Shown here: positions 24,847-34,345 of the stretch, in pieces
How the letters are laid out: every line of letters starts with the position of its first letter
Position numbering within the stretch: position 1 is the stretch's first letter
Notes under the pieces: generated by a model
The model's input: the letters and a program-made list of their open reading frames with translations, nothing else
Databases searched by the model: none
What the model was told of the DNA's origin: nothing
Translations under genes and position numbers: made by a program
From: Mycobacterium sp.
GTDB taxonomy: Bacteria > Actinomycetota > Actinomycetes > Mycobacteriales > Mycobacteriaceae
DNA: 44,775 nt
Assembly (NCBI RefSeq): GCF_019247635.1
Contig: NZ_JAFBAR010000105.1
Span: 1-44,775, forward strand
Direction of reading: 5' to 3'

Positions 24847-24962
24847 AGTCGGGTCGATACCAGCACGGCATTTCCTCCAACCCTGCTTCGAAGTGGCGCG
24901 TCCCGGGGACGCGTGCTGCGGCCGCCGCGGCGGCAACCCCGCGCACCAGCACCGCCTAGCGG

Positions 24963-27311
24963 CTAATCACGCGAAAAGGCAAGCGCAAGACCCTTTTTCA
25001 CGTCCTCGTAGGGCCGGCCCGACAGGTCCACGGTGACCTGGGCGATGGTGCCTCCGGTGAACGTAAACGGCGCCTTGTAGCGGCTGGACACCCCCGAACC
25101 GCCGTTGCGGCCGACGGTGATGCCCGCACCCGCCAACCCGAACGTTCCGGGGTGCGCCTGCACGTCGGCAAGCGTGCCGACCGCGTCGTCGTCGAAGTAG
25201 AGCGTGAGATCGCCCAATGGTGTGTGGCTGTTCGGCACGGTTCCGGTCCGCGCATAGCGCACGCCGAGCAGATGCCTGCCCAACGGTACCGGCCTGGTCG
25301 ACGACACCAACTGCTGGCGCTCACCGAGGAAGTTGTAGACGTAGTGCAGGCGGCCGTCCTGGATGAACAACACGTGCCCGCCGTGCGCGCCGCCCTGCTT
25401 GAACAGCACGCCTTCGGCGCCGGTGCTATCCACCGTCACCTCGGCCAGCACGGCGAACGAACGACCCCGTATCTCGGCGGCGGCCCCGATGCCGACGTCG
25501 GCGCAGTCGGGATAGTAGATGTAGCTGGATCGTTCGCCGACCAGGTAGGGCCGGAAACGTGTCAGCGTCTCCATGAGGTTCAAGTCGGCCAGCGGTAGCC
25601 CGTTGTACTTGGCGGCCTCGGAAAACCACAGCGCCGTAAGCTCTTCGAGCTTGCCTGGGTTATCGGCGGCCAGGTCGTGGCACTGGCTTCGGTCTTTCTC
25701 TATGTTGTAGAGCTCCCAGCGGTCGGCGTCGAAGTGTGACCAGCCCGCCGGTGTGGCGGCATGCACGGTGTTGGCGAACCAGCCCTTATGCCAGATCCCG
25801 CGGGTGCCCAGCATGGTGTAAAACTGGGTGGTCTTGCCGGTGTCGGCGTCGGAATCCTGAAGGGCCGCTTTGAAACTCACGCCGTCCAATGGTTTTTGTG
25901 AAATACCTTTGACGGTGTCCGGCGGTGTTATGTCGAGTAGATCGTAGACGGTCGGGGTGATGTCGCTGACGTTGACGTAGTTGTCGCGAATTTCACCGTG
26001 CGCGGCAATACCGTTGGGCCACGAGATGATTGCCGGGTCGGCGATACCGCCTTCGTGCGAGGCGTAGCGCTTGAACAGCTTGTAGGGCGTGTTGAAGGCC
26101 ATCGCCCACCCGATCGGGTAGTGGTTGTAGGTATCGGGCCCACCGAGGTGGTCGAAGAGCTTCATGCTTTCCTCGACGGTGTCGATGTAGCCGTTGAAGA
26201 ACTTGCCCTCGTTGACCGATCCGTTCGGGCCGCCCTCGCCACTGGCGCCGTTGTCAGAGATCACCACGATGATCGTGTTGTCCAACTGGCCGGATTCCTC
26301 GAGATAGTCCAAGATCCGGCCGATCTGCGCGTCGGTGTAGCTCTGGAAGCCGGCGAACACCTCGGCCATCCGGTTGAACAGTTTCTTTTCCTCGTCATTG
26401 AGCGAATCCCACGGCCGGACCGTGTCCTGCAGCGGCCAGGGCTCGCCTTGGGGTCCCTTGACGTCAAGATACGGGTTGACGGGCGACAATTCGGTGTCCC
26501 CCGGCACGATGCCGATCGACTTCTGATTCTCCAGCACGATTTCGCGGTACTTTTCATAACCCATGTCAAACTTGCCGGCGTACTTGTCGGCCCATTCGGC
26601 GAAGACATGATGCGGCGCGTGCCCGGCGCCGGGGCACACGTAGCTGAACCACGGCTTGTCGGGCGCGATCACCTTGGCGTCGCGGATGAATTGGATGGTC
26701 TTGTCGGCGATGTCCTTCGACAGGTGGTAACCGTCCTCGGGTGTGCCGGGCGGGTTGACCGGGTGGTTGTCGTAAACCAGGTCGGGGTACCACTGGTCGG
26801 TCTCACCGCCCATGAAGCCGTAGAAACGTTCAAAGCCACGCGAGGTCGGCCAGTGCCGCTTGGTCGACGCCATGCTGGACTCTTCCAGCGGGGTCAGGTG
26901 CCACTTGCCGACACAGTAGGTGTTGTAGCCGTGGTCGTTGAGCACCTCGGAGAGCAGCGCGGTGTCGGCCGGAATTCGGCCGTTACAGTTGGGGAATCCG
27001 TCGGTGAATTCTTCGATGGTGGCCATGCCTACGGTCGTCGCGTTGCGTCCGGTCAGCAGCGACGCCCGAGTCGGCGAGCACAGCGCCGTGGTGTGGAACT
27101 GCGACAGCCGCACGCCGCGCTCAGCAATCCGGCTCATGGCGGGCATTTCGACCAGGCCGCCGAAGCAGTCCCAGGTCGCGATGCCGGTGTCGTCCCAGAC
27201 CAGGTAGAGAACGTTCGGCGAGTTCTCCGGTGCGGTCGGTGCCGCGTACGGGCCCCAGTCCGGCTCGGAATCGCGAATATCGAGTTCGATCTTGCCGTTG
27301 AATTCAGCCAC
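24963..27311 (-). CDS. atsA: Arylsulfatase (formylglycine-dependent)
   Basis: The 782-residue sulfatase (GTG start) has metal-binding Asp40 and Asp41 in 'YLVWDDTGI' and the maturation motif Cys78-Ser-Pro-Thr-Arg82 within 'ALCSPTRASLLTGRN'. Cys78 is the residue to become formylglycine. 'GKWHLTPLEE' and 'ISDNGASGEGG' hold further active-site Lys, His, Asp and Asn. The last 180 residues or so form a beta-rich, lectin-like domain ('GGHVLFIQDGRLHYVYNFLG'). It hydrolyses sulfate esters; the natural substrate is unknown. No signal peptide is seen. It matches Rv0711; the maturase is about 4 kb away. Confidence 0.95.
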   Translation of the reverse strand: MAEFNGKIELDIRDSEPDWGPYAAPTAPENSPNVLYLVWDDTGIATWDCFGGLVEMPAMSRIAERGVRLSQFHTTALCSPTRASLLTGRNATTVGMATIEEFTDGFPNCNGRIPADTALLSEVLNDHGYNTYCVGKWHLTPLEESSMASTKRHWPTSRGFERFYGFMGGETDQWYPDLVYDNHPVNPPGTPEDGYHLSKDIADKTIQFIRDAKVIAPDKPWFSYVCPGAGHAPHHVFAEWADKYAGKFDMGYEKYREIVLENQKSIGIVPGDTELSPVNPYLDVKGPQGEPWPLQDTVRPWDSLNDEEKKLFNRMAEVFAGFQSYTDAQIGRILDYLEESGQLDNTIIVVISDNGASGEGGPNGSVNEGKFFNGYIDTVEESMKLFDHLGGPDTYNHYPIGWAMAFNTPYKLFKRYASHEGGIADPAIISWPNGIAAHGEIRDNYVNVSDITPTVYDLLDITPPDTVKGISQKPLDGVSFKAALQDSDADTGKTTQFYTMLGTRGIWHKGWFANTVHAATPAGWSHFDADRWELYNIEKDRSQCHDLAADNPGKLEELTALWFSEAAKYNGLPLADLNLMETLTRFRPYLVGERSSYIYYPDCADVGIGAAAEIRGRSFAVLAEVTVDSTGAEGVLFKQGGAHGGHVLFIQDGRLHYVYNFLGERQQLVSSTRPVPLGRHLLGVRYARTGTVPNSHTPLGDLTLYFDDDAVGTLADVQAHPGTFGLAGAGITVGRNGGSGVSSRYKAPFTFTGGTIAQVTVDLSGRPYEDVKKGLALAFSRD

Positions 27312-27470
27312 CGCCCAGCCTCACTTCCCTGATGGATCAACTCCGAGCGCGGACATACCGAACGTCCGTGGACATTACACGCGTGAGGTAGCAATCAGCT
27401 GAGGATTTGTCCTGGCGGACGGTGTGCGATTGCGAAGGCCCGGCAAGCGCTGTCGGCACGCCGCGCCACC

Positions 27471-27523
27471 AGACGCAAAAGCCCCCGACACGCCGAGTGT
27501 GCGGGGGCTTTTGCGGCTGCTCG
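27471..27523. terminator. Long hairpin at the end of the S10 operon
   Basis: GCAAAAGCCCCCGACAC pairs with GTGTGCGGGGGCTTTTGC around a GCCGA-type loop. It lies 9 bp after the rpsQ stop. The core is the same as the hairpin after rplO at 13952-14009, in inverted orientation relative to the plus strand. Confidence 0.85.
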
Positions 27524-27531
27524 CCGAAGGG

Positions 27532-27909
27532 CTACTTTGCCCTCTCCAAAATCTCAACGAGGCGCCACCGTTTGGTCGCCGATATCGGACGCGTCTCCAT
27601 CAACGAGACACGGTCGCCGATGCTTGCGACGCTGTTCTCGTCGTGCGCCTTGACCTTCTTGGTGGTCCGAATGATCTTGCCGTACAGCGGGTGGCGCATA
27701 CGGTCTTCCAGCTCGACCACGATGGTCTTCTGCATCTTGTCGCTCACCACGTAACCGATGCGGGTCTTGCGCCGCCCACGCGGCTTGGGTGTGCTCGGAG
27801 TGTGCTTGGGCCCCTTGTCTTTTGACGCGGCCGCCGTCGGGGCGGCCTTCTTGGGGGCGGTCTTTGCGGGCGCCTTCTTCGGGGCAGCCTCTTTCTTGGC
27901 TTCTGCCAT
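27532..27909 (-). CDS. rpsQ: 30S ribosomal protein S17
   Basis: The 125-residue protein has an OB-fold core ('[20 protein letters not shown]') preceded by about 45 residues rich in Lys, Ala and Pro ('[17 protein letters not shown]') that ordinary S17 (about 84 residues) lacks. S17 is a primary 16S rRNA binder. The ATG at 27909 overlaps the rpmC stop by one base (TGATG); an adjacent GTG at 27912 is possible. It is the last gene of the S10 operon here and is followed by a long hairpin, not by rplN, because the sulfatase island separates the operons. Confidence 0.97.
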   Translation of the reverse strand: MAEAKKEAAPKKAPAKTAPKKAAPTAAASKDKGPKHTPSTPKPRGRRKTRIGYVVSDKMQKTIVVELEDRMRHPLYGKIIRTTKKVKAHDENSVASIGDRVSLMETRPISATKRWRLVEILERAK

Positions 27910-28145
27910 CACGATTCCTTATTTCCGTCAGGACCAGATGCCAGGCCCAACTCTCGTTCGCGCAGCACGGTGTAGATACGCGCGATTTCCTGGCGCACCG
28001 TGCGGAGCCGGCGGTTATTGCTGAGCTGGCCGGTCGCCATCTGGAAGCGCAGGTTGAACAATTCTTCCTTGGACTCGCGCAGACGCTCGGTGAGCTCCTC
28101 TTCGGTAAGCTCCCGCAGTTCGCCTGGCGACACTCCCACTGCCAT
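27909..28145 (-). CDS. rpmC: 50S ribosomal protein L29
   Basis: The 78-residue helical hairpin protein starts '[20 protein letters not shown]', with '[20 protein letters not shown]' as the L29 signature. L29 lies at the peptide exit tunnel near L23 and helps dock trigger factor and SRP. It overlaps rplP by one base at the start and rpsQ by one base at the end, so all three are coupled. Confidence 0.98.
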   Translation of the reverse strand: MAVGVSPGELRELTEEELTERLRESKEELFNLRFQMATGQLSNNRRLRTVRQEIARIYTVLRERELGLASGPDGNKES

Positions 28146-28561
28146 CAGAACTGCTCCTCTCGGGTCACGATGCGCGCCTTGATCGGCAGCTTGTGGATCG
28201 CGCGGGTGAGCGCGGCCCGGGCGGTTTGCTCGTTGGGATAGCTGAGCTCAAACAGCACTCGACCGGGCTTGACGTTGACCACCCACCACTCCGGCGAGCC
28301 CTTACCGGAGCCCATCCGGGTCTCGGCGGGCTTCTTGGTCAGCGGGCGGTCGGGGAAGACGTTGATCCACACCTTGCCGCCACGCTTGATGTGACGGTTG
28401 ATGGCGATACGCGCGGATTCGATCTGACGGTTGGTGACGTAGGCGTGCTCGAGCGCCTGGATGCCGTAGTCGCCGAAGTTCACCTGCGTGCCGCCGCTGG
28501 CGATGCCGCGCTGGCGTGGGTGGTGCTGCTTGCGGTGCTTAACCTTGCGGGGAATCAACAT
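28145..28561 (-). CDS. rplP: 50S ribosomal protein L16
   Basis: The 138-residue protein starts '[20 protein letters not shown]'. The pattern '[21 protein letters not shown]' is the L16 signature. It organises the A-site and the peptidyl-transferase centre surroundings. It lies 3 bp after rpsC and overlaps rpmC by one base. Length is normal. Confidence 0.98.
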   Translation of the reverse strand: MLIPRKVKHRKQHHPRQRGIASGGTQVNFGDYGIQALEHAYVTNRQIESARIAINRHIKRGGKVWINVFPDRPLTKKPAETRMGSGKGSPEWWVVNVKPGRVLFELSYPNEQTARAALTRAIHKLPIKARIVTREEQF

Positions 28562-28564
28562 GAT

Positions 28565-29969
<1,405 letters not shown>

Positions 29970-29973
<4 letters not shown>

Positions 29974-30251
29974 CGCCGTTTGGCCTTCCGGTCGTCCTTG
30001 ATGTGCCCCTTGAAGGTGCGCGTAGGTGCGAACTCACCAAGTTTGTGACCGACCATCGCCTCGGTGACAAACACCGGGACGTGCTTGCGCCCGTCGTGCA
30101 CGGCAAAGGTGTGGCCGATGAAGTCGGGAATGATGGTCGACCGCCGCGACCAGGTCTTGATGACCTGCTTGCTGTTCTTCTCGTTCTGCACGTCGACCTT
30201 CTTGAGCAGATGGTCGTCGACGAACGGGCCCTTCTTCAGGCTGCGTGGCAT
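29970..30251 (-). CDS. rpsS: 30S ribosomal protein S19
   Basis: The 93-residue protein starts '[20 protein letters not shown]', with '[20 protein letters not shown]' and '[13 protein letters not shown]' as signatures. S19 contacts S13 and the A-site finger at the head of the 30S. It lies 15 bp after rplB and overlaps rplV by four bases. Confidence 0.98.
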
Positions 30252-30266
30252 GGTTGGCTACTCCTC

Positions 30267-31109
30267 TTACCGCGAGTGCTTCTTGCCGGTGCGCCGGCGT
30301 CGGACGATCAGCTTGTTGCTGGCCTTGTTCGGATTGCGGGTGCGGCCCTCGGGCTTGCCCCATGGGCTCACCGGGTGACGGCCACCAGAGGTCTTGCCCT
30401 CCCCACCGCCGTGCGGGTGGTCCACCGGGTTCATCACGACGCCACGGACCGACGGGCGCTTGCCCTTCCACCGCATGCGCCCGGCCTTGCCCCAGTTGAT
30501 GTTTGCCTGCTCGGCGTTGCCCACCTCACCGACGGTGGCGCGGCACCGCACGTCGACGCGCCGGATCTCACCGCTGGGCATGCGCAGCGAGGCGTAGCTG
30601 GCCTCCTTGCCGAGCAACTGGATGCTCGAGCCAGCAGAGCGCGCCAGCTTGGCGCCACCGCCGGGACGCAGCTCCACCGCGTGCACCAAGGTACCCGCAG
30701 GGATGTTGCGTAGCGGCAGGTTGTTTCCCGGTTTGATGTCGGCGTTGGGGCCCGACTCCACCACATCGCCCTGCGAGAGTCCTTGCGGTGCAATGATGTA
30801 CCGTTTCTCTCCGTCCAGGAAGTGCAGCAGTGCGATGTTTGCGGTGCGGTTCGGGTCGTACTCGATGTGTGCGACCTTGGCGTTGACACCGTCCTTGTCA
30901 TTGCGGCGGAAGTCGATCACTCGGTAGGCCCGCTTGTGGCCACCACCCTTGTGGCGGGTGGTGATCCGGCCGTGGGCGTTGCGCCCACCATGACCGTGCA
31001 GCGGGCGCACCAACGACTTCTCCGGCTCCGACCGCGTGATCTCGGCGAAATCGGACACACTCGCGCCGCGACGACCGGGGGTCGTCGGCTTGTACTTGCG
31101 AATTGCCAT
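30267..31109 (-). CDS. rplB: 50S ribosomal protein L2
   Basis: The 280-residue protein starts '[20 protein letters not shown]'. The signature '[19 protein letters not shown]' contains the conserved histidine near the peptidyl-transferase centre. The RNA-binding OB and SH3-like domains are of normal length. L2 is needed for subunit joining. It lies 29 bp after rplW. Confidence 0.98.
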   Translation of the reverse strand: MAIRKYKPTTPGRRGASVSDFAEITRSEPEKSLVRPLHGHGGRNAHGRITTRHKGGGHKRAYRVIDFRRNDKDGVNAKVAHIEYDPNRTANIALLHFLDGEKRYIIAPQGLSQGDVVESGPNADIKPGNNLPLRNIPAGTLVHAVELRPGGGAKLARSAGSSIQLLGKEASYASLRMPSGEIRRVDVRCRATVGEVGNAEQANINWGKAGRMRWKGKRPSVRGVVMNPVDHPHGGGEGKTSGGRHPVSPWGKPEGRTRNPNKASNKLIVRRRRTGKKHSR

Positions 31110-31138
31110 GTCTAATCAGGTCTTTCTCTCGCGCTCGG

Positions 31139-31444
31139 CTACGGGGCCGGTGCTCCGAACAGATCGATCGGCTTACTGCCGGGCGCCAGCGTGACGATGG
31201 CGCGCTTGGTGCTCTTGCGCTTGCCGTATCCGGTTCTGGTGCGCTTGCGCTTGCCCTGCCGGTTCGCGGTGTTCACCGATGCGACCTTGACGGAAAAGAT
31301 CTTCTCGACGGCGATCTTGATCTGCGTCTTGTTCGAATCGGGGTGCACCACAAAGGTGTACACGTTGTCGTCGAGAAGCGAATAGGACTTCTCCGAGATG
31401 ACCGGAGCCAGGATGATGTCACGGGGATCAGCGATGGTCGCCAT
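31139..31444 (-). CDS. rplW: 50S ribosomal protein L23
   Basis: The 101-residue protein starts '[20 protein letters not shown]', with '[20 protein letters not shown]' and the long basic hairpin '[20 protein letters not shown]'. L23 is the main docking site of trigger factor at the tunnel exit. Its ATG overlaps the rplD stop by one base. Confidence 0.98.
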   Translation of the reverse strand: MATIADPRDIILAPVISEKSYSLLDDNVYTFVVHPDSNKTQIKIAVEKIFSVKVASVNTANRQGKRKRTRTGYGKRKSTKRAIVTLAPGSKPIDLFGAPAP

Positions 31445-32130
31445 CAGGCCGAAACCTCCTCGGCAGAAGCGGTATTCGTCGCAGTATGGGCGTCGATGTA
31501 GGCATTGAGGGCCTCGACACTGAACACCACGTCATCGGCACGCAACACGTCGTAGGTGTTGAGCTGGTCGGGCGCCAGGACATGCACACCTGGCAGGTTG
31601 CGCACGCTCTTGGCGCCCGCCTCGTCGGCGCGGCCGATGACCACCAGCACCTGCTTGCGGTCGGTCAGCGTGCCCAGAAATGCCTTGGCGCTCTTGGTGG
31701 ACGGGGTCTGATCCTCGACGAGTTCGGTCACCGCGTGGATGCGCCCGTTGCGCGCCCGGTCGGACAGCGCCCCGCGCAACGCGGCGGCGATCATCTTTTT
31801 GGGCGTGCGCTGGCTGTAGTCACGCGGCTTGGGACCGTGCACCACACCGCCGCCGGTGAACTGCGGGGCGCGCGTCGAGCCCTGCCGGGCGCGACCGGTT
31901 CCCTTCTGCCGGTAGGGCTTTTTGCCTCCGCCCCGGACGTCGCCGCGGGTCTTGGTCGAGTGGGTCCCTTGCCGGGCAGCCGCCCGCTGGGCGGTGACCA
32001 CCTGGTGCAGCAGCGCGATGTTCACCGGGGCATCGAACAACTCGGCCGGCAGCTCGATGGAGCCGTCGACCTTGCCACCCGGCGTCTTGACCTGAATTTT
32101 TAAAGTCTTCGGCTGGTCTTGTGCTGCCAT
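31444..32130 (-). CDS. rplD: 50S ribosomal protein L4
   Basis: The 228-residue protein has the long tunnel-reaching loop '[20 protein letters not shown]', a site of macrolide-resistance mutations in other bacteria. In E. coli L4 also represses the S10 operon by binding its leader. Whether that holds here is not shown, but a structured leader exists (33104-33403). The ATG overlaps the rplC stop by one base. Confidence 0.98.
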   Translation of the reverse strand: MAAQDQPKTLKIQVKTPGGKVDGSIELPAELFDAPVNIALLHQVVTAQRAAARQGTHSTKTRGDVRGGGKKPYRQKGTGRARQGSTRAPQFTGGGVVHGPKPRDYSQRTPKKMIAAALRGALSDRARNGRIHAVTELVEDQTPSTKSAKAFLGTLTDRKQVLVVIGRADEAGAKSVRNLPGVHVLAPDQLNTYDVLRADDVVFSVEALNAYIDAHTATNTASAEEVSA

Positions 32131-32783
32131 TACTTCTCACCTCGTTTGACCGCGCTGCGAACCATCACGAGTCCCCCGGTGCGACCGGGTACCGCGCCCT
32201 TGATCAGCAGCACGCCGTTCTCGGTATCGACCTTGTGTACCAACAGGTTCTGGACCGTCACCCGGTCGTTGCCCATCCGGCCGGCCATCCGCGTGCCCTT
32301 GAACACCCGGGAGGGTGTGGCGCATCCGCCGATGGAACCCGGGCGGCGATGCACCGCCTGGGCGCCATGGCTGGCGCCCTGCCCGCGGAAGCCGTGCCGC
32401 TTCATGGTGCCGGCGAAGCCCTTGCCTTTGGAGGTGCCGGTCACGTCGACGTAGCTGCCGTCGGCGAAGATCTCCGCCGTCAGCTCCTGGCCGACTTCGT
32501 ATTCGGTGGTTGCGTCCGGGTCGTCCAGGCGCAGCTCGGCCAGGTGACGCCGCGGGTTGACGCCCGCGGCGCTGAACTGACCGGTCACCGGCTTGTTGAC
32601 CTTGCGCGGGCTGATCTCGCCGTAGGCGAGCTGCACCGCGCTGTAGCCGTCACGCTCCGGTGTGCGGATGCGGATCACCACGTTGGGGCCCGCCTTGACC
32701 ACGGTCACCGGCACGATCCTGTTGTTTTCGTCGAACACCTGCGTCATGCCCAGCTTGGTGCCCAGAATGCCTTTTCTTGCCAT
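32130..32783 (-). CDS. rplC: 50S ribosomal protein L3
   Basis: The 217-residue protein starts '[20 protein letters not shown]'. The extension loop '[20 protein letters not shown]' reaches toward the peptidyl-transferase centre, where linezolid-resistance changes occur in other mycobacteria. L3 starts 50S assembly. It lies 14 bp after rpsJ. Confidence 0.98.
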   Translation of the reverse strand: MARKGILGTKLGMTQVFDENNRIVPVTVVKAGPNVVIRIRTPERDGYSAVQLAYGEISPRKVNKPVTGQFSAAGVNPRRHLAELRLDDPDATTEYEVGQELTAEIFADGSYVDVTGTSKGKGFAGTMKRHGFRGQGASHGAQAVHRRPGSIGGCATPSRVFKGTRMAGRMGNDRVTVQNLLVHKVDTENGVLLIKGAVPGRTGGLVMVRSAVKRGEK

Positions 32784-32797
32784 TGCTCGCCGATCCC

Positions 32798-33103
32798 CTA
32801 CTGGATGTTGACGTCAACACTGGCCGGAAGGTCGATACGCATGAGCGCGTCGACGGTCTTCGGCGTCGGGTCGAGGATGTCGATCAGCCGCTTGTGCGTG
32901 CGCATCTCGAAGTGCTCCCGCGAGTCCTTGTATTTATGCGGAGAGCGGATGACGCAATACACGTTCTTTTCGGTCGGCAACGGCACCGGACCTACGACGC
33001 TGGCACCGGTACGGACGACGGTCTCGACGATCTTTCGCGCCGAGGCGTCAATAGCCTCATGGTCGTAGGCCTTAAGCCTGATGCGGATCTTCTGTCCCGC
33101 CAC
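32798..33103 (-). CDS. rpsJ: 30S ribosomal protein S10 (NusE)
   Basis: The 101-residue protein starts at GTG 33103 ('[20 protein letters not shown]'), with AGGAG 4 nt upstream and a second GGAG before it. It contains the S10 loop '[20 protein letters not shown]'. Besides its ribosomal role, S10 is the NusE factor that links NusG and NusB in transcription antitermination. It is the first gene of the S10 operon, with a promoter about 300 bp upstream. Confidence 0.98.
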   Translation of the reverse strand: MAGQKIRIRLKAYDHEAIDASARKIVETVVRTGASVVGPVPLPTEKNVYCVIRSPHKYKDSREHFEMRTHKRLIDILDPTPKTVDALMRIDLPASVDVNIQ

Positions 33104-33400
33104 GCTTCTCCTACCTCACTCCTACTTGAGGCCCGTGCTCGGGCCTTTCCGTGCCGTCCGGGCACTTCTGCCCCCAGCGCGCCGATCGGCCGGCCAAGCT
33201 GGGGCCGATCTAGCGTCGCGCCGGACTACTGCGCCGCTGTTTACCTGTCGTGGTCCACCCGGCCCCCCGCGGTCGGGCGTGTCACCCTTACGCAGCCTGA
33301 TCCGCGGCCGAAATTAGCCGCGCTCCAAGGTTGGGACCGGACGCGCCCGTTTGGGCGCTGGTCGTATGCCCGGCCAAGCGCAAAACCTGGCTCAAGGCAA
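33104..33400 (-). promoter_or_regulatory. Structured 5' leader of the S10 operon
   Basis: About 297 nt lie between the predicted start and rpsJ. Several strong stems are visible: GGCCCG/CGGGCC (33130-33145), GATCGGCC/GGCCGATC (33184-33210), GCGGC/GCCGC near 33304-33322, and GCGCCC/GGGCGC with a 4-nt loop (33343-33358). The stem nearest rpsJ is just upstream of two purine-rich ribosome-binding candidates. Such a leader is where L4-type feedback acts in E. coli. Confidence 0.6.
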
Positions 33401-33403
33401 CCC
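33390..33403 (-). promoter_or_regulatory. GGGTTGCCTTGAGC motif at the S10 transcription start
   Basis: The motif lies 4 nt after the S10 -10 element. It differs by one base from the spc motif at 18433-18446 and has the same distance to the -10. Confidence 0.7.
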
Positions 33404-33407
33404 GAAC

Positions 33408-33436
33408 AGTATGCCTCAGATCAGCGTCTCGGCCAA
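33408..33436 (-). promoter_or_regulatory. S10 operon promoter (-35/-10)
   Basis: Minus-strand -35 TTGGCC (33436-33431), a 17-nt spacer and -10 CATACT (33413-33408) with G bases just before it. The layout is the same as in the spc promoter. The start would lie near 33402. Confidence 0.7.
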
Positions 33437-33590
33437 ATCTCGCGCCCTCGGGGCCTACTGAGGGTTAGGGCGTCCCGCGGTTACCGGTTCGTTTGTCCTC
33501 ACCAGCCTTCCTAGCTGCACATATTCGGTCGTGGCGACGTGACCATTTTGAGCAGGTTGTGCGGGCGAGGTGTCCAGCTTTGTGGCGGCC
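33437..33590. other. Gap between the S10 promoter and the tetR stop
   Basis: About 150 bp with no supported gene. One 75-codon frame on the minus strand has no recognisable features. It may hold upstream promoter sequence for S10, but no repeat like that of the spc promoter is seen. Confidence 0.4.
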
Positions 33591-34196
33591 TCAAGCACCT
33601 GCCGATTCGATACTCGCCGCGCTAGCCTCCCTGTTTCTCGCGCGCTGAACATGCAAGAAACCGTCGACGGCAGCGCGCGCACATTCGCGGTAGTCGAAAT
33701 CCGGCAGGGTGGACAGGCGCCCCAGCACCAGCGGACCGATCAGCAGGGCGATCGCACGCGATCGGTCGACCTCCCCCAGCTCGGCCGCCTCCGGGCTGTC
33801 GAAGATCGCGTCGAACGGCGCCGCGTACTGCTGCGCGATGCGTTCACGCAACGTGCTGATCGCCGAGCTGGCTCCGGTGTGGCCAGCTTCTGGCAACTCC
33901 TCTAGATCGCGACCCAGCGCTACCCAGGACATGGCGGTGAGCAACGCCGGAGCGTCGGCCACCGCCTCGGCTTGGGCCACTACCAACGCGGTAAGCCGGT
34001 CCCGCAGCGACCCCTCCTGCGGCGGCGTGGGTGCCGGCGGAATGAGACTGTTGAAAGCCGCTGCCAGCAAATCATTTCCGGTGGGGAAGTGGCGATATAG
34101 CGTGGCGCGCGCTACGTTGGCACCACGGGTGACCGCATCGATGGTCACCGCACTCGGCCCCCCGGAGCGCAGCAGCGCGGCAGCGGCTTCGAGCAA
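33591..34196 (-). CDS. TetR-family transcriptional repressor
   Basis: The protein has a TetR helix-turn-helix at its N-terminus: 'LLEAAAALLRSGGPSAVTID' leads to 'RGANVARATLYRHFPTGNDL'. The ligand-binding C-terminal half has no close signature. TTG 34196 is the only usual start codon in frame, but it leaves out the basic arm expected in the family. Upstream the frame encodes 'EDPRPARSRAR', and a perfect AAGGAGG (34263-34257) lies 3 nt before an in-frame ATC at 34253, so an unusual start is likely. It is divergent from an MFS exporter with two operator-like palindromes between. Confidence 0.85.
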   Translation of the reverse strand: MLEAAAALLRSGGPSAVTIDAVTRGANVARATLYRHFPTGNDLLAAAFNSLIPPAPTPPQEGSLRDRLTALVVAQAEAVADAPALLTAMSWVALGRDLEELPEAGHTGASSAISTLRERIAQQYAAPFDAIFDSPEAAELGEVDRSRAIALLIGPLVLGRLSTLPDFDYRECARAAVDGFLHVQRARNREASAASIESAGA

Positions 34197-34273
34197 ACGG
34201 GCCCGGGACCGTGCCGGACGGGGATCCTCGTTAATCCCATCGCTGATTGTGATGCACCTCCTTGTTTGGCTAC

Positions 34274-34287
34274 GAGACTATCGGTCT
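34274..34287. promoter_or_regulatory. TetR operator-like palindrome 1
   Basis: AGAC-TATCG-GTCT inverted repeat in the gap between tetR and the MFS gene. Its centre is 20 bp, two helical turns, from the second palindrome. Confidence 0.7.
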
Positions 34288-34292
34288 ATGTA

Positions 34293-34309
34293 CGAGACCA
34301 TTAGTCTCG
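34293..34309. promoter_or_regulatory. TetR operator-like palindrome 2
   Basis: CGAGAC-CATTA-GTCTCG, a perfect 6-bp inverted repeat with a 5-bp spacer. Same half-site as palindrome 1 and similar in form to operators of other TetR repressors of efflux genes. Confidence 0.75.
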
Positions 34310-34345
34310 AATACCTACCACGCCCCCGAAAGGAGGCGCGTCACT

